From contig JAOPXY010000143.1 in the NCBI GenBank assembly GCA_025964895.1, forward strand, positions 1 through 35,166: a DNA stretch of 35,166 nucleotides. The letters run 5' to 3'. Position numbers and translations under genes: made by a program. Within the stretch, counting starts at the first letter, position 1; every line of letters starts with the position of its first letter. The DNA is from Aeromicrobium sp. (GTDB lineage Bacteria; Actinomycetota; Actinomycetes; Propionibacteriales; Nocardioidaceae). Positions 21,860 to 29,955 of this stretch are shown here, in pieces. The notes under the pieces were generated by a model, which was not told the DNA's origin, ran no database searches, and saw only the letters and a list, made by a program, of their open reading frames with translations.

Positions 21860-22869
21860 CCGACACCGCACCGTCCGTGATCGTGGAGCAGCGCGGCCGG
21901 CTCGGGGTGCTGACCCTGAACCGTCCCCGCGCCATCAACGCGCTCGTGCCCGACATGGTCGACGTGCTGCAACGCGCCCTCGACCGGTGGGCCGGTGACG
22001 ACTCTGTAGCCGTCGTGCTGCTGACCGGTGCCGGCGAGCGCGGGCTGTGCGCGGGCGGCGATCTGCAGGGCATGTACCGCGATGCCTGCGACGGGACGCT
22101 CGGGTCGGTCGACTTCTGGCGCGACGAGTACCACCTCGACCATACGATCGCGACGTTCCCGAAGCCCATCGTCGCGCTGATGGACGGCATCGTGCTCGGT
22201 GGCGGCATCGGCATCTCGGCCCATGCGTCACACCGCGTCGTGACGGAGCGGACATCGGTCGGCATGCCCGAGACCCGCATCGGCTTCGTGCCGGACGTCG
22301 GCGGCCCCTGGCTGCTGGCCCGCTCCCCCGGTGAGCTCGGCACGCACCTCGCCCTGACCGCCGCGAACGCCGACGCCGCCGACGCGATCGAGCTGGGCCT
22401 CGCGGACGTCCAGGTGACGAGCGACCGGCTGCCCGAGCTCGAGGCCGCGCTCGAGACACAGGAGCCCGATGCCGCCCTGGCACGGCTGGCGTGCGCCCCG
22501 GCGGCGTCGTCGCTGGCGCCGCAGCGCGCGTGGATCGATGCCGCCTACACCGGCGAAGACGTCCGCGCGATCGTGGCGCGGCTGCGCTCGTCGGACGTCG
22601 AGGCGGCCCACGAGGCCGCCGCCGCGATCGAGGCGCGCTCGCCCACGGCGGTCACCATCACCCTGGCGGCCCTGCGCCTGGCGTCGACGCTGCCGGACCT
22701 ACGCACCGCGCTCGACCACGATCTCGCCGTCTCGACCTTCCTGCTGGGCGTGCCCGACATGGCCGAGGGCATCCGCGCCCAGGTCATCGACAAGGACCGC
22801 TCACCCCGCTGGTTCCCGCCCACTCTCGCCGACGTCGACGCGTCCACGTTCGCCCACCTCTTCGCCTGA
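21856..22869 (+). CDS. Enoyl-CoA hydratase/isomerase family protein, probable 3-hydroxyisobutyryl-CoA hydrolase
   Basis: A 337-residue crotonase-fold protein. LTLNRPRAINALVPDMV and AGERGLCAGGDLQGMYRDA form the CoA-binding oxyanion region. MPETRIGFVPDVGGPWLLAR carries the Glu and Asp of the hydrolase (HIBCH) signature, and the C-terminal SPRWFPPTLADV is also HIBCH-like. HIBCH releases 3-hydroxyisobutyrate in valine breakdown. ATG 21856 overlaps the cobS stop (ATGA), so it is translated with a B12 operon. The link may be metabolic: valine and propionate degradation needs B12 mutases. It is followed by a large palindromic element. Confidence 0.85.
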   Translation: MTDTAPSVIVEQRGRLGVLTLNRPRAINALVPDMVDVLQRALDRWAGDDSVAVVLLTGAGERGLCAGGDLQGMYRDACDGTLGSVDFWRDEYHLDHTIATFPKPIVALMDGIVLGGGIGISAHASHRVVTERTSVGMPETRIGFVPDVGGPWLLARSPGELGTHLALTAANADAADAIELGLADVQVTSDRLPELEAALETQEPDAALARLACAPAASSLAPQRAWIDAAYTGEDVRAIVARLRSSDVEAAHEAAAAIEARSPTAVTITLAALRLASTLPDLRTALDHDLAVSTFLLGVPDMAEGIRAQVIDKDRSPRWFPPTLADVDASTFAHLFA

Positions 22870-22876
22870 CGTCCGC

Positions 22877-22964
22877 GGTTTACCAGGTTAACCTGGTAAA
22901 CCCTTGCCACACCGGGCAAATTTGCCCGGCGAGGTTGGGCTTCACCAGGTTAACCTGGTAAACC
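22877..22964. repeat. Composite triple palindrome between convergent genes
   Basis: Three palindromes lie in 88 bases: a perfect 26-base one centred 22889/22890 (half-site GGTTTACCAGGTT), a perfect 18-base one at 22912-22929 (half-site CCGGGCAAA), and a 22-base repeat of the first with one mismatched pair at 22941-22962 (core ACCAGGTT plus complement, 22944-22959). The outer units are separated from the middle one by equal 14-base spacers (measured from the shared core), so the whole element is near-symmetric. It fills the gap between the hydrolase stop and the cobU stop. It could be a bidirectional terminator, a REP/MITE-like repeat or a protein-binding site. Confidence 0.85.
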
Positions 22965-22974
22965 ACGGCAGGGA

Positions 22975-23505
22975 TCAGAGGCGCAGCGAACGGCCCGCGA
23001 CGACGAGCAGGACGTCGTCGCACTCCTCGGCGATGCGCTGGTTGACGGTGCCGAGGAGGTCGCGGAAGATGCGGCCTGAGCGGTGTTCCGGCACGACGCT
23101 CATGCCCACCTCGTTGGTCACGGCGACCACCGTGCCGGGGTGCTCCGCCACCGCGCGGGCCGTGTCGGCGAGCCGCTCGAGCAGCAGCGGCTCCCAGTCG
23201 TCGCGCACCTGGTCCCAACCGTCGAGCTCGTCGATCTGCGCCGTCAGCCACGTGCCGAGGCAGTCGATCAGCACCGCGCCCTCGGCGGCCCGCACCGCGG
23301 AGGCGAGGTCGTGGGTCTCGATCGTGCCCCAGTGATCGGGGCGCCGCTCCCGGTGGGTCGCGACCCGCGCGGCCCACTCCGGGTCGAGGTCGACATCGGC
23401 CTCGGGACCCGGCGCGACGTACGTGACGTGGGGCTCTGCGACGAGCAGCGACTCGGCGTGGAACGACTTGCCCGAACGGGCTCCACCCGTGACCAGCACC
23501 TTCAT
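22975..23505 (-). CDS. cobU: Adenosylcobinamide kinase / adenosylcobinamide-phosphate guanylyltransferase CobU
   Basis: A 176-residue bifunctional enzyme that phosphorylates adenosylcobinamide and then attaches GMP. The P-loop VTGGARSGKSFHAE is at the N-terminus, THRERRPDHWGTIET contains the guanylylation histidine region, and LIDCLGTWLTAQID and VTNEVGMSVVPEHRSGRIFRDLLGTVNQ follow. A GAGGA ribosome binding site precedes ATG 23505. It is a single-gene unit on the minus strand, divergent from cobD and with no riboswitch. Confidence 0.95.
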   Translation of the reverse strand: MKVLVTGGARSGKSFHAESLLVAEPHVTYVAPGPEADVDLDPEWAARVATHRERRPDHWGTIETHDLASAVRAAEGAVLIDCLGTWLTAQIDELDGWDQVRDDWEPLLLERLADTARAVAEHPGTVVAVTNEVGMSVVPEHRSGRIFRDLLGTVNQRIAEECDDVLLVVAGRSLRL

Positions 23506-23515
23506 GTGTCCTCGC

Positions 23516-23534
23516 TATCGTCAACCAGAGCCTA
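23516..23534. promoter_or_regulatory. Overlapping divergent -10 elements for cobU and cobD
   Basis: Within the 47-base spacer, TATCGT (23516-23521, plus) suits cobD and TAGGCT (23534-23529, minus) suits cobU. Each leaves a short leader with a ribosome binding site (CAGGAG for cobD, GAGGA for cobU). The two predicted transcripts would overlap at their 5' ends. No -35 is convincing. Confidence 0.35.
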
Positions 23535-23552
23535 GTCCCCCAGGAGCCACGC

Positions 23553-24503
23553 ATGCGATCGCGCGCCATCGGTCTCGCCCTCGGCTTCGTCGCCGACCGC
23601 GTGCTGGGCGATCCGGCCCGATATCACCCGGTCGCGGGCTTCGGCCGGCTCGCGGGCGCCTTCGAGCGACGCGTCTGGGCCGACGACCGAGCGACCGGTG
23701 TCGCCTACACCGCCGCACTCGTCGGCGGCACCGGAGCCGCGGGCGTCCTGGCCGACCGCCTCGTCCGCCACCGTCCGGTCGCCGGCACGATCCTGACCGC
23801 CGCCACCACGTGGGCCGTCCTCGGTGGACGCTCGCTCGGACGCGAGGCCGAGCACGTCCACGGCCACCTGGTGCGGGACGACCTGCCCGCCGCCCGCGAG
23901 CAGCTGACCCATCTCGTGGGCCGCGATCCGTCGCTCCTGGACGCCGGAGAGGTCTCCCGCGCGGCCGTCGAGTCGGTCGCCGAGAACACGTCGGACGCCG
24001 TCGTCGCGCCCCTGCTGGCCGGTGCCGTCGGGGGCATCGGCGGGCTCGTGGCCTACCGGGCCGCCAACACGCTCGACGCGATGGTCGGTCACCGCAGCGC
24101 GCGCCACCTCCGCTTCGGGTGGGCGTCCGCGCGCCTCGACGACGTCCTCAACCTTGCACCCGCCCGCCTGTCGGCCGCGCTCGCCGCTGCCCTCGCACCG
24201 GTCGTCGGCGGTGAGCGGGCCGAGGCGACGCGCGCGTGGACGCGCGACGCCCACCGCCACCCCAGCCCCAACGCCGGCCCCGTCGAGGCCGCGTTCGCCG
24301 GCGCGCTCGGCGTTCGGCTCGGCGGCACCAACGTCTACGGCACGCGGGTCGAGCACCGGCCCACGCTGGGCGACGGCCGGCCGGCCACGGCCGACGACAT
24401 CGCCAGGGCGGTACGCCTTGCCGACGCCGTCGGCGTCGGAGCCGTCATGGTCAGCGCGTGGCTCGCCGCGCGACCCAGCCGGCGGCCGCCGCGGCATCGG
24501 TGA
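23553..24503 (+). CDS. cobD: Adenosylcobinamide-phosphate synthase CobD (CbiB)
   Basis: A 316-residue membrane enzyme that attaches aminopropanol (or its phosphate) to adenosylcobyric acid. Typical stretches are [26 protein letters not shown] at the N-terminus, [42 protein letters not shown], and [24 protein letters not shown] near the C-terminus. CAGGAG precedes ATG 23553. This CobD is the CbiB protein, not the Salmonella decarboxylase of the same name. Its last 53 bases overlap convergent cobK. Confidence 0.95.
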   Translation: MRSRAIGLALGFVADRVLGDPARYHPVAGFGRLAGAFERRVWADDRATGVAYTAALVGGTGAAGVLADRLVRHRPVAGTILTAATTWAVLGGRSLGREAEHVHGHLVRDDLPAAREQLTHLVGRDPSLLDAGEVSRAAVESVAENTSDAVVAPLLAGAVGGIGGLVAYRAANTLDAMVGHRSARHLRFGWASARLDDVLNLAPARLSAALAAALAPVVGGERAEATRAWTRDAHRHPSPNAGPVEAAFAGALGVRLGGTNVYGTRVEHRPTLGDGRPATADDIARAVRLADAVGVGAVMVSAWLAARPSRRPPRHR

Positions 24504-25188
24504 CGATCTCGACGCCCGCCGGCACCCCGGCCCGCCGCACGATCACGACGGGGACGCCGAGCTCGTTCGCCGCCTGCATCTTGGGCCACGTGTGGGCGCC
24601 GCCGGAGTCCTTCGTGACCAGCACGTCGAGGTCCGCCAGCAGCCTGCGCTCCCCCTCGAGCTCGTAGGGCCCACGGCTCAGCAGCAGCGTCCACGGCTCG
24701 GGCAGCTCGAGATCGGGCGGGTCGACGACGCGCGCGACGGCAGCCCTGACCGCCAGCGGGACGACGAAGCGGCCCAGGGACTGCCGGCCCACCGTCAGGA
24801 AGGGCCGGTCGCCCAGCGTCGCCGCGAGCCCCGCGGCCTCGTCGTGGTCGTCGACCCAGTGCCACGTGTCGGCACCCGGCGACTCCGACCAGCCGGGACG
24901 CTCCAGGCGCAGCAGCGAGACGCCCTCGGCGGCACAGGCCGAGACCGCGTTCGCGCTCATGCCCTCCGCGAACGGGTGCGTCGCGTCGACGACGGCCGAG
25001 ACCCGGTGCTCGACCAGGTATGACCGCAGCCCGTCGACGCCACCGAAGCCGCCGATCTGGACCGCGCCCACGGGCAGCCGCGGACGCGCGACCCGTCCCG
25101 CGAGCGACGACACGAACCGCACCCCGGCGTCCTTCAGCAGGACGGCCAGCTCGCGAGCCTCGCCCGTGCCGCCGAGCAGCAGGATCAT
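24451..25188 (-). CDS. cobK: Precorrin-6A reductase CobK
   Basis: A 245-residue NADPH-dependent reductase that converts precorrin-6A to dihydro-precorrin-6. It starts [22 protein letters not shown], followed by [30 protein letters not shown] and [28 protein letters not shown], all characteristic of CobK/CbiJ. ATG 25188 overlaps the cobQ stop (ATGA). A much longer in-frame extension upstream lies antisense-shadowed within cobQ and is rejected. The 3' end overlaps cobD by 53 bases. Confidence 0.95.
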   Translation of the reverse strand: MILLLGGTGEARELAVLLKDAGVRFVSSLAGRVARPRLPVGAVQIGGFGGVDGLRSYLVEHRVSAVVDATHPFAEGMSANAVSACAAEGVSLLRLERPGWSESPGADTWHWVDDHDEAAGLAATLGDRPFLTVGRQSLGRFVVPLAVRAAVARVVDPPDLELPEPWTLLLSRGPYELEGERRLLADLDVLVTKDSGGAHTWPKMQAANELGVPVVIVRRAGVPAGVEIVTDAAAAAGWVARRATR

Positions 25189-26681
25189 GAGCCCAGCCCC
25201 GGCGGAAGAATCGCGAGTCCGGACGGCGCCCCGTGCTCGGCGAGTGCCAGCAGCGCCTCGACGTCGAGCTTCTGCTCCACGAGGTCGCCGAGCAGGTCGA
25301 GCCGCGCCTCGCGCTGCTCGGCGAAGCTGACCCCGGACGGTTCGTAGGTGCGCCCGACTGTGCCCGCCATCTCGGCGAGGAGCGCACGACGCAGCTCGTC
25401 GGACTCCAGGCTCCCGTGCCACATCGTGCCGAACACCCGGCCCGAGCGCGCGCCGCCGAGGAACTCCTCGCCCGACCCGCGCGTGATGCGGCCGTGGTGG
25501 ATCTCGTAGCCGGACGCCGGCACGCCGAGCGCCTCGCCGTGCGGCAGCCGCAGCACCTTGTCGGCCGCGAAGATCGTCGTCACGTCGAGCAGCCCGAGCC
25601 CCTCGACGTTCGCACCCGCGTCGCCCTCCACGCCGCCCGGATCGCTGATGGTCCGCCCGAGCATCTGGAAGCCGCCGCAGATGCCGAGCACCGGACGTCC
25701 CGCGGCCGCGTGGTCGACGATGACCCGGTCGAGGCCGCGCGACCGCAGCCACCGCAGGTCGGAGATCGTGGCCCGGGTGCCGGGCAGCACGATGACGTCG
25801 GCGTCGGTCAGGTCGCGTGGATCGCTCGCGAACCGGACGTCGACTCCCGTCTCGAGCCCAAGGGCGTCGACATCGGTGAAGTTGCTGATGCGCGGCAGCC
25901 GGACCACCGCGACCCGCAGCGCCACGTCGCGGCCGGCCGAGCGCCGGCCGTCGAGGTCGAGAGCGTCCTCCGAGTCCAACCACAGGTCGGCGCTCCAGGG
26001 CAGCACCCCGAAGACGCGGCGCCCGGTCAGCTGCTCGAGCCGGTCGAGGCCCGGCGCCAGCAGCGACTCGTCGCCCCGGAACTTGTTGACCACGAACCCG
26101 GCGACGAGGCGTTGGTCGGCGGGCTCCAGCAGGGCGACCGTGCCGTACATCGCCGCGAACACGCCACCGCGGTCGATGTCGCCGACCACGATCGTCGGGA
26201 TGTCGGCGTGGCGGGCCAGCCCCATGTTGACGTAGTCGCCGGCTCGCAGGTTGATCTCGGCGGGACTGCCGGCCCCCTCGCAGACGATGACGTCGTACCG
26301 CGACGCCAGATCGTCGTACGCCGCGTGGGCCGCGGCCGCCAGGTGCGTTCGCCCGCCGATGAACTCCGCCGAGCTGATCTCACCGGCCGGCTGCCCCATG
26401 ACCACGACGTGGCTGGCACGGTCGCCGCCGGGCTTGAGCAGGACGGGGTTCATCGCCGCCTCGGGCGTCGCACGCGCGGCGAGGGCCTGCACCCACTGCG
26501 CGCGACCGATCTCCGCCGCGGTGCCATCGGGCGCGAGGCACACCATGGAGTTGTTGGACATGTTCTGCGCCTTGTAGGGCGCGACCTTCAGTCCGCGGCG
26601 CGCGAACGCCCGGCACAGCCCCGTGGTCAGGACGGTCTTGCCGGCGTCGGACGTCGTGCCGGCGACGAGCAGCGCCGTCAT
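25185..26681 (-). CDS. cobQ: Cobyric acid synthase CobQ (CbiP)
   Basis: A 498-residue amidotransferase that amidates four side chains (b, d, e, g) of adenosylcobyrinic acid a,c-diamide. The N-terminal ATP part has [57 protein letters not shown] and [14 protein letters not shown]. The glutaminase part has C335 in [13 protein letters not shown] and [12 protein letters not shown] 26681 overlaps the stop of the upstream ABM protein (ATGA) and its own stop overlaps cobK. The unit therefore reads ABM protein-cobQ-cobK, with no visible riboswitch. Confidence 0.96.
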   Translation of the reverse strand: MTALLVAGTTSDAGKTVLTTGLCRAFARRGLKVAPYKAQNMSNNSMVCLAPDGTAAEIGRAQWVQALAARATPEAAMNPVLLKPGGDRASHVVVMGQPAGEISSAEFIGGRTHLAAAAHAAYDDLASRYDVIVCEGAGSPAEINLRAGDYVNMGLARHADIPTIVVGDIDRGGVFAAMYGTVALLEPADQRLVAGFVVNKFRGDESLLAPGLDRLEQLTGRRVFGVLPWSADLWLDSEDALDLDGRRSAGRDVALRVAVVRLPRISNFTDVDALGLETGVDVRFASDPRDLTDADVIVLPGTRATISDLRWLRSRGLDRVIVDHAAAGRPVLGICGGFQMLGRTISDPGGVEGDAGANVEGLGLLDVTTIFAADKVLRLPHGEALGVPASGYEIHHGRITRGSGEEFLGGARSGRVFGTMWHGSLESDELRRALLAEMAGTVGRTYEPSGVSFAEQREARLDLLGDLVEQKLDVEALLALAEHGAPSGLAILPPGLGS

Positions 26682-27241
26682 GCTGCCTGCCGGTGCAGCC
26701 ACGGACCCAGCAGGCGCGTGATCCACGGCAGCAGGAGATAGGTCATCAGCGGCGTCATGACGCAGACGGTCAGCAGCACGCGCGCCACGAGCCACCAGTC
26801 GGCCAGGTACACCCGTCCCAGCTCGTTCGCGACGAGGCTCAGCGGGAAGAAGACGATGAAGATCGACACCATCTGCTTCCAGCGCGGTGGCGGCTTCGGG
26901 ACGGTCCGCAGATCCTGCACGTCGATGCTCGTCGGCTCGTCGAACCAGCCCTCGATGCCGGTGCGGTGCTCGCGGGACGACTCGTCGACGAAACCCTGGG
27001 CCGAGTCGAGCCACCAGCGGCGCTGCGACGACTGCTCCCACTGCTCGAGCGAGTTTGGCGAGGCGAAGCGGTAGAGCATGTGCCACTCGGGCGAGTCGAT
27101 CTCGGGACGCACCCAACCCGAACCGAGGAAGCCGTCGAATCGCTCGGCCAGCTCGGTGCCTGCCCGCAGCCACGCCAGCATCTGGTCCTCCGCGTCGCGA
27201 TCGACACGGCGCGTGATGGAGACGGTGACGGGTCCGGTCAT
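26678..27241 (-). CDS. ABM-domain protein with C-terminal membrane anchor
   Basis: A 187-residue protein. The first 100 residues match an antibiotic-biosynthesis-monooxygenase-like ferredoxin fold: VTVSITRRVDRDAEDQMLAWLRAGTELAERFDGFLGSGWVRPE, then EWHMLYRFASPNSLEQWEQSSQRRWWL. Two hydrophobic helices (about 125-143 and 150-175) form a membrane anchor. ABM-plus-two-helix proteins are widespread and of unknown function. Here the stop overlaps the cobQ ATG (ATGA), so it is translated with cobQ and cobK. A corrin-related or haem-related role would be inference only. Confidence 0.85.
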   Translation of the reverse strand: MTGPVTVSITRRVDRDAEDQMLAWLRAGTELAERFDGFLGSGWVRPEIDSPEWHMLYRFASPNSLEQWEQSSQRRWWLDSAQGFVDESSREHRTGIEGWFDEPTSIDVQDLRTVPKPPPRWKQMVSIFIVFFPLSLVANELGRVYLADWWLVARVLLTVCVMTPLMTYLLLPWITRLLGPWLHRQAA

Positions 27242-27270
27242 GGGTCCAGCGTAGGTGGCCCCAGAGACGA

Positions 27271-27303
27271 CAAGACCCCCGGAGCCAGGCTCCGGGGGTC
27301 TTG
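27271..27303. terminator. Strong hairpin between the ABM gene and the cold-shock gene
   Basis: A perfect 16-base inverted repeat (arm CAAGACCCCCGGAGCC, 27271-27286, with its complement at 27288-27303) surrounds a single base. It lies just after the cold-shock stop on the minus strand. The T-run is short (TCTTG), so termination is likely but its direction is not strictly fixed. Confidence 0.8.
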
Positions 27304-27328
27304 CGAGATCTAGCTCAGATCAGGGAGA

Positions 27329-27532
27329 TCAGAGGGGACGGATGTTCGTCGCCTGCAGACCCTTCTGGCCCTGCTCGACGTCGAACTCGACCTTCTGGTT
27401 CTCGTCCAGCGAGCGGTAACCGCTCGAGGCGATGGCGGAGAAGTGCGCGAACACGTCCTCGCTGCCGTCGTCCGGGGCGATGAATCCGAAGCCCTTGTCA
27501 GCGTTGAACCACTTGACAGTTCCTGTAGCCAT
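27329..27532 (-). CDS. Cold-shock protein (CspA family)
   Basis: A 67-residue single cold-shock domain that binds single-stranded RNA and DNA as an RNA chaperone. [18 protein letters not shown] carries RNP1 (KGFGFI, residues 13-18) and DVFAHFSAI carries RNP2 (VFAHF, 27-31). The C-terminal [11 protein letters not shown] is typical. The ATG at 27532 is preceded by AAGGAG; a longer in-frame start 21 codons upstream has no similarity. The strong hairpin at 27271-27303 follows. Confidence 0.97.
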   Translation of the reverse strand: MATGTVKWFNADKGFGFIAPDDGSEDVFAHFSAIASSGYRSLDENQKVEFDVEQGQKGLQATNIRPL

Positions 27533-27804
27533 AGTCTTGCTCCTTCGTGCGAATTGCCACTCACGCCTTTCGCGAGCGGCCGTCGCGACACACATCCAAC
27601 CGAGAAGAAATCAAGACCAGTGATGGAACGTCATTCGTTCGTACAGCCAAAACGTCGTGCAACTGGTTACTACCCTAGCGGGGATTCGTGGAATGTCACC
27701 TATCCCCCCACATCGGGGGCGCCACCGGTCGCTCGCGAGTGTCAGCCAGTCCGGATCGGAACGTCGCGACGGACCTGACGACAGAGCTCTCCTGCGGTGT
27801 CGTC
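27533..27804 (-). promoter_or_regulatory. Cold-shock gene leader and probable promoter
   Basis: The 272 bases between the DUF222 gene's end and the cold-shock ATG hold no gene. TGACAT (27698-27693) and TAGGGT (27677-27672) on the minus strand form a possible promoter with a short 15-base spacer. They predict a leader of about 135 bases, as is usual for cspA-type genes. No terminator for the DUF222 gene was obvious. Confidence 0.4.
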
Positions 27805-29169
27805 TCAGGGTCGCCAGCGATGATTTCTGACCCACGCCGTGTCGCCGGGCCTCTTCCACTCGATGTGTCCGTCGGCGGCGAGTCGGGCCTGCCAGTTGTC
27901 CTGGTGAACGCGGCGGTGGTGGAAGGGACACAGCAGGACGCCGTCGTCGAGCGTCGTCGTGCCGCCATGGGCCCACTGCATGCGCCAGTGGTGGCCCTCG
28001 GTCTGCTCGGGCGGCTTGTCGCACTCGGGGGCGGTGCACCCGCCGTCGCGGGCCGACAGATCCTGCTTCTGGCTCCTCGTGAACAGGCGCTGCTCGTGGC
28101 CGTGATCGACCGGGAGGCTCTTGCCGTTGAACACCAGCGGGATGATGCCCAGGTTGCAGGCCATCAACCGTGCCTGGGATGCGCTGAGTCGAGTGCCGGT
28201 GGAGAGAGTTGCCGCCTTGATGCCGTCGACCAGCGTCCTGAGGTCGAGGTGGACCATCAGGGTCGCGCCCAGACCCGACCGGCCCGGCAGCAGGTGGCCG
28301 GGCAGGCGCGAGCAGACTTCCGCGAACCCCATGCCCAGACGAGTGCGGTACTCCAGCTCCCGGTCGTAGACAGAGCTGCCGGTGTCGCCGGTCTCGTTGG
28401 CGCTCTGGGCTCGCCCGTCGTGAGGGGCGGCGCCGGGGTGGTCGCGCAGATGATCCCGCTTCGGTGCGGACACGGCCTTGATCGCGGCCTCGAGCATGTC
28501 GGCCTGCGCATCGGGCAGGCGGAACCCGCCGGTCGTGGTGCCGTCGCCGTTGGGCCGGGTCCAGAACTCCGACTTCGCCCACGCGGCCTTCTCCTGCGTC
28601 TCGAGATCGCCGTTCTCGATCTCGTCGACCTCCGGTTCGGGCTTGAACTGGTCGGTGACGCGCTTGGACCGGGACTTCAGGTCTTTCAGCGAGTACTTCG
28701 CGGCGTCACCGATCAGGGTGTCCTCGCAGGCCTGCCGCTGCTCGTCGGTCGTGCCGGCGGGCAGGTCGGCGATCGCGCCGGCGATGACGTCGGCCTGCGC
28801 GGCCCCGATCTCTCCCTTGGCCAGGGCCGCCTCCGCGCCCCGTGCACCAGCGAGCCTCTTGGCCCGGTGGACCATCGCGTCGCCCGCGCGCTTGTCTCCG
28901 CCGAACGACCCTGCGAGCAGCGCGCCCGTCGACGACGCCCCGGCGTCCTGCGCCGCGCCCGTGGCGTCGAGAGCACGCGTCACGGCCATCAGCTGTGCCA
29001 TGACCCGCGCCTCGACCCGCATCAACCGCTCCGCCGACGAACGCAGCACGCCCGCCTCGAGACCGGCCCACCCGTCGACCGGCATGCCGTCCAGCGCACG
29101 CTCGAGGGCTGCGACCCCATCCAGCAACGGATGAGGGAGCTCCTCGACGACTTCGGCAGACATACGCAT
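27805..29169 (-). CDS. DUF222 and HNH endonuclease domain protein (13E12-type)
   Basis: A 454-residue protein of the actinobacterial 13E12 repeat-like family. The long helical N-terminal DUF222 part (about residues 10-340) contains KRLAGARGAEAALAKGEIGAAQADVIAGAIADLP. The C-terminal HNH nuclease contains DGGCTAPECDKPPEQTEGHHWRMQWAHGGTTTLDDGVLLCPFHHRRVHQ, with the Cys pair, the His-His and the second His pair. Its target is unknown; such genes are numerous and often mobile-like. A SOS box lies about 110 bases upstream, so it is probably LexA-controlled. The start is ATG 29169; the Met two codons later fits equally. Confidence 0.88.
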   Translation of the reverse strand: MRMSAEVVEELPHPLLDGVAALERALDGMPVDGWAGLEAGVLRSSAERLMRVEARVMAQLMAVTRALDATGAAQDAGASSTGALLAGSFGGDKRAGDAMVHRAKRLAGARGAEAALAKGEIGAAQADVIAGAIADLPAGTTDEQRQACEDTLIGDAAKYSLKDLKSRSKRVTDQFKPEPEVDEIENGDLETQEKAAWAKSEFWTRPNGDGTTTGGFRLPDAQADMLEAAIKAVSAPKRDHLRDHPGAAPHDGRAQSANETGDTGSSVYDRELEYRTRLGMGFAEVCSRLPGHLLPGRSGLGATLMVHLDLRTLVDGIKAATLSTGTRLSASQARLMACNLGIIPLVFNGKSLPVDHGHEQRLFTRSQKQDLSARDGGCTAPECDKPPEQTEGHHWRMQWAHGGTTTLDDGVLLCPFHHRRVHQDNWQARLAADGHIEWKRPGDTAWVRNHRWRP

Positions 29170-29252
29170 CCCAGAACCAACGAGCGTTAACGGTTTGGAG
29201 ACGCAGGATGCGTAGAAGTGAAAACCCGAGCACGATGATCGACGCTGGTATC

Positions 29253-29282
29253 AGTCTACTGCGGAACGCCGACATTGTCGAA
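29253..29282 (-). promoter_or_regulatory. Candidate promoter of the DUF222/HNH gene
   Basis: On the minus strand TTCGAC (29282-29277) and TAGACT (29258-29253) are 18 bases apart and could be -35 and -10. The -35 overlaps one arm of the SOS box, so LexA bound there would block RNA polymerase. Confidence 0.5.
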
Positions 29283-29293
29283 CGCATGTTCGA
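29278..29293. promoter_or_regulatory. SOS box (LexA site) upstream of the DUF222/HNH gene
   Basis: TCGAACGCATGTTCGA fits the actinobacterial SOS-box pattern TCGAACRNRYGTTCGA at every fixed position. It lies between the rraA-family gene's end and the DUF222 start, overlapping the candidate promoter. Mycobacterial 13E12 genes are reported to belong to the LexA regulon, which matches. Confidence 0.85.
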
Positions 29294-29323
29294 ACAAGTT
29301 GGGGTTGGTGACCCGCGGCCGGA

Positions 29324-29803
29324 CTACTCGTGCAGCGCCCGCGCCGACACCACGACGCCGTTGGCGTCGCCGTAGACCCAGTCGCCGGCGGCGACCGTCA
29401 GGCCGCCGAAGCTGACGTCGACCCCGACCTCGCCCACGCCGAGCTTCTCGGACCTGACCGGGATCGGCGCGAGGGCCTGGACGCCCAGATCGATCGTGCG
29501 GAGGATCTCGACGTCGCGGACGGCACCGTGGATGACGATTCCCGACCAGCCGTTGTCGGCCGCCGTCTGGGCGATGATGTCGCCGAGCAGCGCCCTGCGC
29601 ACCGACCCGCCGCCGTCGACGACGATGACGCGTCCCTCGCCCGGCGTGCCGGCGAGGTCCTTGACGCGGGAGTTGTCCTCGAAGCACGACACCGTCACGG
29701 CCTGGCCGAAGAACGCCTCCCGCCCGCCGAACGTCCGCAGGATCGGTTCGAGCACGCGGACGTCGTCTGGATGGTCGTCGCACAGGTCAGGCGTGGAGAA
29801 CAT
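29324..29803 (-). CDS. RraA-family protein (RNase E regulator-like / 4-hydroxy-4-methyl-2-oxoglutarate aldolase fold)
   Basis: A 159-residue member of the RraA/HMG aldolase superfamily, the usual length. It contains FSTPDLCDDHPDDVRVLEP, AVTVSCFEDNSRVKDLAGTPGEGRVIVVDGGGSVRRALLGD and SGIVIHGAVRDVEIL, with the conserved Gly-x-x-Arg-Asp metal or substrate site, and ends GDWVYGDANGVVV. Family members either inhibit RNase E or act as aldolases/oxaloacetate decarboxylases; the sequence does not decide. ATG 29803 fits the family N-terminus and has GAAAGG upstream; an in-frame start at 29860 would run into the 63-base palindrome. Confidence 0.9.
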   Translation of the reverse strand: MFSTPDLCDDHPDDVRVLEPILRTFGGREAFFGQAVTVSCFEDNSRVKDLAGTPGEGRVIVVDGGGSVRRALLGDIIAQTAADNGWSGIVIHGAVRDVEILRTIDLGVQALAPIPVRSEKLGVGEVGVDVSFGGLTVAAGDWVYGDANGVVVSARALHE

Positions 29804-29857
29804 CGGGAACCTTTCGTCAGGTGCGCCCACGCTACCCGCGGCCCGGGGGCCTCTGCC

Positions 29858-29920
29858 CAAGATGTCGGCGCGAATGCACGCACCGGCGGCCGGACGAGGT
29901 GCGAAATCGCCGACATCTTG
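29858..29920. repeat. 63-bp palindromic element, copy 2
   Basis: The outer 13 bases form a perfect inverted repeat: CAAGATGTCGGCG at 29858-29870 and its complement at 29908-29920, across a 37-base centre. The left arm is identical to that of copy 1 at 10052-10064 and the total length is the same. The edges lie 23 bases from the predicted -10 boxes of the divergent genes on both sides (29829-29834 for the RraA-family gene, 29944-29949 for the oxidase). Confidence 0.75.
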
Positions 29921-29943
29921 CGGCCGACTCGACCGACCGCCGG

Positions 29944-29949
29944 TACGGT
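29944..29949 (+). promoter_or_regulatory. Candidate leaderless -10 element of the acyl-CoA oxidase gene
   Basis: TACGGT ends six bases before ATG 29956 and no ribosome binding site is present. The palindrome ends 23 bases upstream of it. Confidence 0.5.
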
Positions 29950-29955
29950 TGCGCC

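Noticed and set aside
19952..21871. A 639-codon minus-strand open frame under cobT and cobS
   Set aside because: No motif, unusual composition, antisense to certain genes.
22491..22961. Reading frames on both strands that run through the triple palindrome and end in similar peptides (VYQVNLV..., ...GFTRLTW)
   Set aside because: The similarity comes from the palindrome's symmetry; the real genes stop at 22869 and 22975.
25189..25983. Long N-terminal extension of cobK
   Set aside because: CobK homology begins exactly at [14 protein letters not shown] and the extension overlaps cobQ on the same strand in a wrong frame.
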